In this document: in pieces, positions 24,486-31,910 of the stretch
Numbering within the stretch: position 1 is the first letter of the stretch
How the letters are laid out: every line of letters starts with the position of its first letter
From: Modestobacter versicolor
GTDB lineage: Bacteria; Actinomycetota; Actinomycetes; Mycobacteriales; Geodermatophilaceae
Direction: 5' to 3'
Assembly (NCBI RefSeq): GCF_014195485.1
Contig: NZ_JACIBU010000001.1
Coordinates: 2,790,001 to 2,854,000, forward strand
Length of the DNA stretch: 64,000 nucleotides
Notes under the pieces: model-generated
Told to the model about the DNA's origin: nothing
What the model saw: the letters and a program-made list of their open reading frames with translations, nothing else
The model's database searches: none
Made by a program: the position numbers and the translations under genes

Positions 24486-27400
24486 TCACGCGCCGCTCGC
24501 CTCCATCTTGCTGGGGTCCTCGTCCGGTGCCCGGCCGTTCACGCCGACCCGGCCGGACTCGACGCCTGCACGCATCCGGTAGGACTCGACGAACTCCAGC
24601 AGCTCCGGGCCGCGCGGACGGCGCCCGGGCCGGATGTCTGCGGTGCTGACCTTGTCCTCCTGGATGTGCGTGTTCGCGTCGAGCACGATGCCCAGCAGGT
24701 CGTTGGCCGAGTCGCCGGTGGACAGGCCCGCGTAGGACCAGTGGTAGGGCATGCCGATCTGGTGGACGACCTGCCCGTCGCGCAGCTTGATCGGGCGCAC
24801 CCGCTCGGTCACCAGCACCTTGGCCTCGATCGCCGACCGGGCGCTGACCAGCGTGGCGAACTCGCCGTTGACCAGGCCGCGGAGCTCGGCGAGCTCCGGG
24901 CTCACCTCGACGAAGAACTCCGGCTGCAGCTCGGCGAGGTAGGGCAGCGTGCGGCTCATCCCGCCGGCGGTGTGGTGCTCGGTCAGCCGGTAGGTCGTCA
25001 CCTGGAACGGGAAGACCTCGCTCAGCGATGGGTTCTCCCGGTTCCACGGCCCGGCGATCCGCTCGATCGTCGGGCTGGACTGCTGGTCGTAGAGGAAGTT
25101 CTCCACGACCGACTCGGACGGCTCGTAGTGCGTCGGCAGCGGGCCGTCGACCAGCCCGGCCGGCGCGTACAGCCAGGCCTTGCCGTCGCCCTGCATGACG
25201 AACGGGTCAGCGCCGCCGATGGCGTCCTGCGCCCGCGCGCCCTCCGGCGGCACGTAGTCCGGCCGCTTGGTGCCCTCGAAGTCCGGGACGTCGTTGCCGG
25301 TCCACCTCCCGGCCTCCTCGTCCCACCACACGTAGGCCTTGCGCTCGCTCCACGGCCTGCCCTCGGGGTCGGCCGAGGCGCGGTTGTAGAGCATCCGCCG
25401 GTTGAGCGGCCAGGCCCAGCCCCACTCGAGGGCCACCGGGCCCTGCTCGCGGCCGGGCTTGCGCCGGTCGGCCTGGTTGACCTCGTCGGCGAAGACGCCG
25501 CAGTAGATCCAGCAGCCACCGCTGGTCGAGCCGTCGTCCTTCATCTCCATGTAGGACGACAGCGCCCGGCCGTCGGGGCCCACGCCGTTGATCTCGCGCA
25601 GCACCGCCTCGGCGTCCGGGTCGGCGGTCTCGCCGATCGTCGGGTAGTCCCAGGTCATGTGCAGCAGCGCCTGGTCGCGGGGGTCGGTCGACCCGGCCAG
25701 CCGCTGCCGGAGGATCCGGCCCAGGTGGAAGTAGAACCACAGGTCGCTGCGGGCGTCGACCGGCGGCTCGACCGCCTTGTGCCGCCACTGCAGCAGCCGC
25801 TGCGTCTGGGTGAAGGTGCCTTCCTTCTCCGTGTGCGTGGCGGCCGGCATGAAGAAGACCTCGGTGCCGATCGTCTCCGGCGCCATCTCGCCGGACTCGA
25901 TCTCCGGCCCTTCCTTCCAGAAGGTCGCCGACTCGATCATCTGCAGGTCGCGGACGACCAGCCAGTCGAGGTTGGCCAGCCCGAACCGGTTCATCTTCCC
26001 GTTGGGGTGCCCGACCGAGGGGTTCTCGCCGACCAGGAAGTAGCCGTGCACCTTGCCGGCGATCATGTCGGCGATCGTCCGGTAGGAGCTGTGGTCGCCG
26101 TTGATCTTCGGGATCCAGTCGAAGCGGAAGTCGTTCTCCGGCTGGGCGGCGTCGCCGAACCACGCCTTGAGCAGGCTGACGGTGTAGGCGCGCTTGTTCC
26201 CCCAGAAGCCGGCCTTGCCCGCGGCGTCGGCGACGTAGTCGTCCAGGGTCTGGTGCTGTGCCGCGTGCGGCATCGGCAGGTAGCCCGGGAGCAGGTTGTA
26301 CAGCGTCGGGACGTCGGTCGAGCCCTGGATGCTGGCGTGCCCGCGCAGCGCCATGATCCCGCCGCCGGGCCGGCCGATGTTGCCCAGCAGCGTCTGCAGG
26401 ATCGACGCGCTGCGGATGTACTGCGCGCCGACGCTGTGCTGCGTCCAGCCCACCGAGTACACCCACGCCGTCGTCCGGTCGCGACCGCTGTTGGCGGTGA
26501 CCCACTTCGCGACCTGCTCGAACACCTCGGGCTCGATGCCGCAGACGTCGGCGACCATCTGCGGGGTGTAGCGGGCGAAGTGCCGCTTGAGCACCTGGAA
26601 CACCGAGCGCGGGTGCTGCAGCGTCTCGTCGCGCAGCGGCTTCGCCGGGATCGGCGGGCCGCCGCTGCCCAGGGACTGCCCCTTGTCGACGGCCTTGATC
26701 TCGTGGTGGTCGTCGACGGCGTCCTGCGCGGCGGCCCCCGCGGGGTCGTCGGCGCCGGAGTGCGGCGCCTCCTCGAACTCGTACTTCCAGGTGTCGGTGT
26801 CGTACTGGCCGTGCTCCGGGTCGAACCCGGAGAACAGGCCGTCGAGCTCCTCGGTGTCGACGAAGTCCTCACCGACCAGCGCCGCCGCGTTGGTGTAGGC
26901 GACGACGTACTCCTTGAAGTACAGCTCGTTGTCCAGGACGTACTTGATCAGCCCACCGAGGAACGCGATGTCGGTGCCGATGCGCAGCGGGACGTGCAGG
27001 TCGGCGATCGCACTCGTCCGCGTGAACCGCGGGTCGATGTGGATGATCTTGGCGCCCTTGGCCTTCGCCTCGGACACCCACTGGAACCCGACCGGGTGGC
27101 ACTCGGCCATGTTCGAACCCTCGATGACGATGCAGTCGGAGTTCGCCAGGTCTTCCAGGAAGTTGGTCGCGCCACCACGGCCGAACGAGGCTCCCAGACC
27201 GGGAACCGTCGAAGAGTGCTATATGCGGGCCTGGTTCTCGATCTGCACAGCGCCCAGCGCGCTGTACAGCTTCTTCATCAGGTAGTTCTCTTCGTTGTCC
27301 AGCGTCGCCCCGCCGAGGCTGGCCAGCCCCATCGTGCGGTTGACCCGCTTGCCGCCGTCGGACTCCTGCCAGCCCTTCTCGCGGGCCTCCAGGACGCGGT

Positions 27401-27779
27401 CGGCGATCATCTCCATCGCCGTGTCGAGGTCGAGGTCCTCCCAGTCCGTGGCGTACGGACGGCGGTACTTGACCGTCGTCACCCGGCTCGGGCTGGTGAC
27501 CAGCGACTTGCTGGCGCTGCCCTTGGGGCAGAGCCGGCCGCGGCTGATCGGCGAGTCGGGGTCGCCCTCGATCTGGACGATCTTCTCGTCCTTGACGAAC
27601 ACCCGCTGGCCGCAGCCGACGGCGCAGTACGGGCACACCGACTTCACGACCTTGTCGGCCGTGGCGGTGCGGCTGACCGTCTGCTCCGTCGCCTTGCTGC
27701 GCGCGGCATGGCCGCGGCCGAGCGGATCGGAGCCAGTGAGCTGCCGGAACACCGGCCACGCGTCGAGCCACGTCTTCAC
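24486..27779 (-). CDS. Selenocysteine-containing formate dehydrogenase catalytic subunit, Sec encoded by UAG
   Basis: One continuous frame of 1097 residues if the in-frame TAG at 27221-27219 (codon 187) is read as selenocysteine. Before it: an [4Fe-4S] site CPYCAVGCGQ...LCPKG and NQARI. After it: HSSTVPGLGASFGRGGATNF. This is exactly the Sec context of FdnG-type enzymes (NQAR-V-Sec-H-x-P-T-V). The rest matches formate dehydrogenase throughout, including GSNMAECHPVGFQWV, IDPRFTRTSA, GWTQHSVGAQYIRSASILQ, GCWIYCG and RLTEHHTAGGM. The enzyme oxidises formate to CO2 at a Mo/W bis-MGD centre. GTG 27779 is the only reasonable start; its ribosome site is weak and no Tat motif is seen. An annotation program would split it into two pieces (27779-27219 and 27110-24486). 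Confidence 0.93.
27189..27207 (-). promoter_or_regulatory. SECIS-like hairpin
   Basis: On the minus strand the RNA GGUUCCCGGUCUGGGAGCC folds as a 7-bp stem (one G-U pair) around the loop GGUCU. It starts 11 nucleotides after the UAG. The E. coli fdhF SECIS apical hairpin has the same GGUCU loop and the same 11-nucleotide distance from its UGA. It should bind the SelB elongation factor and direct selenocysteine insertion. Confidence 0.8.
27219..27221 (-). other. UAG codon read as selenocysteine (residue 187)
   Basis: CTA on the plus strand, TAG in the gene, in the place where formate dehydrogenases carry Sec or Cys. The canonical Sec codon is UGA. UAG-directed Sec was shown for Geodermatophilus and Blastococcus by Mukai and colleagues (2016, Facile Recoding of Selenocysteine in Nature). 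The window itself contains no tRNA-Sec, selA, selB or selD. Confidence 0.88.
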
Positions 27780-28274
27780 ATCCGGAACTCTGCCACCCGA
27801 TTGCGCACCACGCGCGTCCAGCCCGCCGGCGGGTCGCCTTCCGCGCCTTGTCCGTGCCCGTGTCAGGGCACGCCCCAGGGACACTGGGCGCGTCGCTGCC
27901 GACCTGACTGGCTCCGGTCGGGGGCGCCAGCCGATGCGCGAGGACTGACGAACAGTCACGGCACCGGTCAACTGTCTCCACAGGGCCGCTTCATCACGGC
28001 CTTCACCACCGCCAGCACTGCGCAGCGGGCATCGATGGTCACATGGCAGCAGCCGATCGCGAGTAACCGACCACCGCTCCGGCGGGCGATGGCGGCTTGG
28101 GCATGTGAGGCCTCAGGCAAAGCTGGGCCGGACATGGCCGGACTCCAGCACTGCGAACGACCGGTAGGCGGTGTCGAGCGTCGCCCCCGACCTGCCGCAC
28201 CACGAGCACCAGGCAGCAGAGCAAGCCGACGACCAGCACCTCAGCGAGGCCACCGGTGGAGCCAGCTCCGCGGC
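27780..28274. other. Intergenic region upstream of the formate dehydrogenase operon
   Basis: 495 bases with no supported gene. It should hold the formate dehydrogenase promoter (minus strand). I see a hairpin cgtgccc-6-gggcacg at 27853-27872, another (cgccc/gggcg) at 27871-27890, and a short palindrome gactg-acgaa-cagtc at 27943-27957. TTGACC on the minus strand just upstream of that palindrome could be a -35 element. No tRNA-Sec-like fold was found by eye. Confidence 0.4.
27943..27957. promoter_or_regulatory. Possible operator palindrome in the formate dehydrogenase promoter region
   Basis: gactg-acgaa-cagtc is a 5+5+5 inverted repeat about 165 bases upstream of the formate dehydrogenase start and just downstream (minus strand) of a TTGACC hexamer. 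Position next to a putative -35 box is suggestive only. Confidence 0.2.
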
Positions 28275-29021
28275 TCAACCGGCCGACGTCACCCCGAGCT
28301 CGTCGAGCACCTTCTCCGCGATCGCGGCGTGACCGGCGTCGTTGGGGTGGAACTCGTCGGTGACCCACCCGTCGGACCTCGTCACGCCGGCCGGGCCGTG
28401 CAGCGAGAGGTCCCGGTACAGCGCAGAGAGTGCTGTGAAGGAACCGTCCCGCTCGGCGCACTCCTGCGCCATGATCGCGTCCAGCTGCGCTGTGATGGCC
28501 GTGTCGTTCCAGTCTCCCAGGCACACCAGGACAGCGGACGGCGACTGGGCCCGGACCGCGTTGAGGAAGGCGGGGAAGTCGACGGCGAACTGGGCAGCGG
28601 TGCTCCGCAGCTCGTCGTTGGTGCCCACCTCCACCACGACGACGTCGGCCGGGCCCGCACCCGGCACCTCGGGCATCACCTGGGCGGCGGTCAGGCCAGG
28701 ACCGCCGATGATGGTCGAGTCCACCGGGCCGTCCTGCTCGAGGCGCTCCGTGATCAGCGCGGGGAACGCGCCGGTGCCGGGCTCGATCGCGAACGCACCG
28801 TCGGTGATCGAGTCCCCGGCGAACAGCACCCTCAGCGGACGGCCGGCCGGCCGGGTCAGGGGCGGGTCCGCCGCGGTGAGGGAGGCCGGCGTTTCGCCCG
28901 CCGAGGCGCCGCCGGAGGAGCCGGGACCGCCCGACGACGTCACCACCAGGACCACCACGAGGACAAGACCGGCCACCACCGCGGCCGCCCACACCAGCGG
29001 ATGGGACAGACGCCCAGACAT
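28275..29021 (-). CDS. Secreted or membrane-anchored SGNH hydrolase
   Basis: 248 residues. A single hydrophobic segment (about 9-28) is followed by a Gly/Ser-rich spacer. SGNH/GDSL blocks are clear: LFAGDSITDG (about 66-75, nucleophile Ser), the Gly loop GGPGL, VGTNDE (block III Asn) and DEFHPNDAGH (Asp/His pair). It should be an extracytoplasmic esterase or acyl-transfer partner acting on a carbohydrate or lipid ester. It lies 20 bases after the acyltransferase gene (29042-30295) in the same direction. The pair therefore has the same two functions that are fused in one protein at 19769-21913. Confidence 0.85.
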   Translation of the reverse strand: MSGRLSHPLVWAAAVVAGLVLVVVLVVTSSGGPGSSGGASAGETPASLTAADPPLTRPAGRPLRVLFAGDSITDGAFAIEPGTGAFPALITERLEQDGPVDSTIIGGPGLTAAQVMPEVPGAGPADVVVVEVGTNDELRSTAAQFAVDFPAFLNAVRAQSPSAVLVCLGDWNDTAITAQLDAIMAQECAERDGSFTALSALYRDLSLHGPAGVTRSDGWVTDEFHPNDAGHAAIAEKVLDELGVTSAG

Positions 29022-29041
29022 GGCTGCCGACGATACCGGCG

Positions 29042-30295
29042 TCAGGACCGGGCCTCGGTCGGGACCCGCTGGACCACGGGCACCGGCACCTGGGGCAGCG
29101 GGCGCTCGGCGCGGCGGATGACCACGGTCGCGGGCTCGCGCACCGTCGGACGACGTGCCTCCGCGTGCCGAGGCCGCTCGATGCCGGCAGCAGCGGTGGA
29201 CGAGCTACTCAGCCTGGCCGCGAGCTGCAGTGCGGGCCGCTCAACCCAGGCGTGGGTCAGCGGCACGAGCACTGACAGAGCCACGACCTGGACCGACAGC
29301 CAGACGAGCCGGTCACCCGGGAACAGCGCGGTGGCGAGGTAGAGGACGACGTAGTGCCAGAGGTACATGCCGTAGGAGTACCGCCTGCCGAAGGTGCTCA
29401 CCGGCCGCCAGGCCAGCAGCCGGGCGGCCACCGACGTCCGATCCAGCGTCAGGCAGGCCAGCACGACCGCCGAGAGCAGGCTGATCGCGAGGAAGCCGCC
29501 GGTGTAGTACCAGCGGGACGTCCAGTGGTCTGCCCGCCCCATGGGGAGCCCGACAGCAATCAGCGCCAGAGCGGCGACAGCCGGCCAGAGCAGCGGCCGG
29601 GCGAAGCGCAGCACCGCTGCGGCCGGCACCCGGTTGAGCAGCAGGGCCAGCGCGGCGCCGATCAGCAACTCGTCGTACCGGGTCCACGGGGTGTTGTAGA
29701 TCTGGAACGCCTCGGACGGCGCCCACTGCCGCACCCGGAGCACGGTCGGGAGGAGCAGGATCGCGGCGAACAGCGGCCACGCGATCCGGGGGCGCAACGA
29801 CAGAGCGATCAGCAGCAGCGGCCAGAGCAGGTAGAACTGCTCTTCCATGCCCAGAGACCAGGCATGCCCCATGACGTCGAGCGAGCCCGGCGCCGCCCAG
29901 TCGTAGCTGCGGGCGAGGTTCATCGTGTAGCTGACCGCGGCGAGCGCGCCCGGTCCCTGCCCGACGAACAGGCCACGGGGCGTCAGGAGGGACAGCACGA
30001 GCACGGTGCCGCCGACCAACGCTAGGGCGGGCATCAGGCGCCACCACCGGCGGGCGTAGAAGGCCCTCAGCCGGATCCGCCCGGTCGCCGCCCGTTCCTG
30101 CAGGAGCGTCGTGGTGATGACCAGACCGCTGATCACGAAGAAGACGTCGACACCGACGGCACCGCCGACGAGCCGCTGCGGGAACATGTGGAACACCACG
30201 ACCAGCGCGACGGCGACCGTGCGCAGCCCGTCGATCGCCGGGGAACGTTCATGCCCGGCCGCCGGAGCCGCGACGCCCCGCCCCGGTGTGCTCAT
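29042..30295 (-). CDS. Membrane acyltransferase (acyltransferase-3 family)
   Basis: 417 residues from ATG 30295; the frame is open to 30346 but homology begins with RSPAIDGLRTVAVALVVVFH. About ten membrane helices carry the family motifs: GVDVFFVISGLVI, RRWWRLMPAL, GHAWSLGMEEQFYLLWPLL and YSYGMYLWHYVVL. The C-terminal 70 residues are polar and Arg/Pro-rich and have no SGNH domain. It would acylate an exported glycan or lipid using a cytoplasmic acyl donor. The SGNH gene follows 20 bases downstream, so the two are probably co-transcribed and act together. Confidence 0.87.
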   Translation of the reverse strand: MSTPGRGVAAPAAGHERSPAIDGLRTVAVALVVVFHMFPQRLVGGAVGVDVFFVISGLVITTTLLQERAATGRIRLRAFYARRWWRLMPALALVGGTVLVLSLLTPRGLFVGQGPGALAAVSYTMNLARSYDWAAPGSLDVMGHAWSLGMEEQFYLLWPLLLIALSLRPRIAWPLFAAILLLPTVLRVRQWAPSEAFQIYNTPWTRYDELLIGAALALLLNRVPAAAVLRFARPLLWPAVAALALIAVGLPMGRADHWTSRWYYTGGFLAISLLSAVVLACLTLDRTSVAARLLAWRPVSTFGRRYSYGMYLWHYVVLYLATALFPGDRLVWLSVQVVALSVLVPLTHAWVERPALQLAARLSSSSTAAAGIERPRHAEARRPTVREPATVVIRRAERPLPQVPVPVVQRVPTEARS

Positions 30296-30460
30296 CCTCG
30301 CGAGTATGTCCAGCGGGGTCCGACCGCGCGTGACGCCTGTGACCACGGGTGCCTCAGATCCCCCAGAGCACAGAAGAGGCGTGCCGGCCGAACCGTCCCC
30401 GCTGACCTGGAGCGGCGACCCGGGTCAGCCGGCGTCAGGGAACAGCCGGCGTGCGGGAGG

Positions 30461-30967
30461 TCAGCGGGTGGCGAGGACCCCGCGGACGAACTGCGCGGAC
30501 CGCTCGCGCAGGCCCGTCGTCCGCTCGGCGACGAGCTGGTCGGCGATCGCCTCGGCGCCGGTGCCGGCCTCCGAGCTCGTCGGCGGCCGGCGCACGTGCT
30601 GGGAGCAGGTGAAGTCCTGGCAGATCAGCGTGCCCACGGTGTTGCCCGCGCGCCCGGAGGCGCCGGCGCGCCGCGCGACGTACAGGCTGGCCTCCACCGA
30701 GGAGAGGTCACGGCACCAGGAGCACAGCGCCTTGCGGTGCCGCCCGCTCGCGGCGGGCGTGCCGGCGCGCAGCAGGACGCCGGTGGGCTCGCCGTCCAGC
30801 TCGAGCACCACGTAGGCGGCCAACGGGGCCCGCCGGTCGCGCCAGCCCAGGTAGTCCAGGCGGTCCCACGGCACGTCGGTGAGGTCGGGCAGGGTCGCCG
30901 AGGCGACCTCGCGGCGGGTGGCGTTCACGAAGGACGCGCGGATCTGCTTCTCGGTCAGGGGGTTCAC
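30461..30967 (-). CDS. FBP-domain (FusB-type zinc finger) protein
   Basis: 168 residues, GTG start. The N-terminus reads MNPLTEKQIRASFVNATRRE, then WDRLDYLGWRD, and a treble-clef zinc site is formed by CSWC (about 82-85) and CQDFTC (about 116-121). This arrangement matches the FBP_C family, related to the zinc-binding half of FusB-like elongation factor G-binding proteins. A role in translation or ribosome rescue is possible by homology but unproven in actinobacteria. It stands alone, with no overlapping neighbours. Confidence 0.75.
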   Translation of the reverse strand: MNPLTEKQIRASFVNATRREVASATLPDLTDVPWDRLDYLGWRDRRAPLAAYVVLELDGEPTGVLLRAGTPAASGRHRKALCSWCRDLSSVEASLYVARRAGASGRAGNTVGTLICQDFTCSQHVRRPPTSSEAGTGAEAIADQLVAERTTGLRERSAQFVRGVLATR

Positions 30968-31104
30968 GAGGGGCTCTGCTTCCGGTCAGGGGAGGAGCCA
31001 CCCGCCGGTGCGCGGGCCCGGGCAGGGCACGGCGCGTCACCTCGAGGGCGGGCAGCGGGGTCGGGACGTGCTGCGTCCACCCGCCACCCACCCGTGCCGG
31101 CGCG

Positions 31105-31129
31105 CACGCTCCCGCCGAGGCGGGGCGTG
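31105..31129. terminator. Possible terminator hairpin
   Basis: cacgc and cccgcc pair with ggcggg and gcgtg around a short loop, with one bulged T. Stem strength fits a terminator for transcripts coming from the small gene at 31302-31433. Confidence 0.35.
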
Positions 31130-31152
31130 TGCTCAGTGCGGAGAGGTCAGGG

Positions 31153-31174
31153 GCGCCGGACGCGGGTCCGGCGC
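31153..31174. terminator. Possible terminator hairpin
   Basis: gcgccggac (31153-31161) and gtccggcgc (31166-31174) form a perfect 9-bp stem around GCGG, 128 bases past the stop of the small cysteine-rich gene. Confidence 0.4.
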
Positions 31175-31301
31175 ACGGTGATGCAGGCCTGCACGGCCAC
31201 CTCGCATCCCGCGGCGGTGCTGCGCACCTGCCCGCTCCTCGTCACCCGTCGTCCGACCTCGCCGATGCTACGACGCCCTGTCCCCGCGGCGCCGACGACC
31301 G

Positions 31302-31433
31302 CTACCGCGTGCCGCGCTCGCGCAGCCGCACCCGCAGCTCGACCAGCCTCCGCCGGGCGTCCCAGAGCACCCGCCGGCGCAGCGTCCAGCACCGGCACTC
31401 GTCCTGCGGCTGCAGGCACCTCTCACACCACAT
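31302..31433 (-). CDS. Small cysteine-rich, arginine-rich protein (43 residues)
   Basis: ATG 31433 to TAG 31302 encodes 43 residues. The first half has four cysteines in a C-x2-C-x7-C-x-C spacing (MWCERCLQPQDECRCW), which could bind one zinc; the second half is a basic amphipathic helix rich in Arg and Leu. A G-run five bases upstream may act as a weak ribosome site. I do not recognise the family. It faces the zinc-ribbon gene at 31605 divergently, with 171 bases between them. The cysteine spacing argues for a real product, but a chance ORF cannot be excluded. Confidence 0.45.
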   Translation of the reverse strand: MWCERCLQPQDECRCWTLRRRVLWDARRRLVELRVRLRERGTR

Positions 31434-31592
31434 CGAACCCCCCGTGAAGTGCGGAGATCATGAGCCGGTGCCCTGGGGTGCGCAAGGAATCGCCGCCCCG
31501 ACCGGCGAGTCCACGGAAAACCGGTAGGTCACGATTGCGTCCGGTGACGGTCGGGGGCTGGTGCTGCTGAGTAGCGTCATGGGCAACACCCC

Positions 31593-31598
31593 AGGAGG
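31593..31598 (+). promoter_or_regulatory. Perfect Shine-Dalgarno AGGAGG preceding an AUC start
   Basis: AGGAGG is followed after six bases by ATC at 31605. No ATG, GTG, TTG or CTG lies in that frame between the upstream in-frame TAG (31572) and the start of the conserved cysteine region. Confidence 0.6.
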
Positions 31599-31604
31599 CG
31601 CGCC

Positions 31605-31835
31605 ATCGCGACTGACACCGCACGCTGCACCGAGTCCCACCTCGGCTGCCCCTGCGCCGGCGACCCCGCCGCGCACGCCGCCCGCGCCCAGCTGGTCGAG
31701 AGCACCCAGGCCGAGGCCACCGTCGACTGCCCGGAGTGCGGTGAGCCCAGCAGCCCGCTGCGCATCGTGACCTGGGGCCACTGCCGCGCCTGCCGCACCG
31801 CCGACTCCCGCGCGAAGAGCCCGCTGCGCTGGTGA
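31605..31835 (+). CDS. Small zinc-ribbon protein, apparent AUC start
   Basis: 76 residues if started at the ATC at 31605, placed six bases after a perfect AGGAGG. The protein has an N-terminal CTESHLGCPC cluster and a later CPECGEP with HCRAC, together a likely zinc ribbon, and ends AKSPLRW. The frame is closed by TAG at 31572 and has no canonical start before the first cysteines. Either AUC is used for initiation, as is known for infC-type AUU starts, or the third base is a sequencing or real mutation from ATG. The family is not recognised. TGA stop is 75 bases before the cyclic-di-GMP operon. Confidence 0.6.
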   Translation: MATDTARCTESHLGCPCAGDPAAHAARAQLVESTQAEATVDCPECGEPSSPLRIVTWGHCRACRTADSRAKSPLRW

Positions 31836-31910
31836 GCCGACCCCTCCCCATGGGGTGAGGGCCGCACCGCACAGGTGCAGCGCGGACGGCGACGTCCCGA
31901 CAACTGAGGC

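Larger units (their letters stand above)
30968..31301. other. Intergenic region with two hairpins
   Basis: 334 bases without a supported gene. It contains the hairpins at 31105-31129 and 31153-31174, both lying downstream of the small minus-strand gene at 31302-31433 and upstream of the FBP gene. Confidence 0.45.

Noticed and set aside
24486-27779. Formate dehydrogenase as a broken pseudogene or two separate genes
   Set aside because: The only interruption is one TAG at the selenocysteine site, with a SECIS-like hairpin at the right distance, and the protein is conserved and in frame on both sides.
24414-29342. A 1642-codon open frame on the plus strand opposite the formate dehydrogenase operon
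   Set aside because: In GC-rich DNA the strand opposite a gene often lacks stops. Its product has no domain, and the minus strand encodes three clear formate dehydrogenase subunits.
31147-31419. A 90-codon minus-strand frame
   Set aside because: It lacks a ribosome site and recognisable sequence, and the 43-residue cysteine-rich frame overlapping it is more protein-like.
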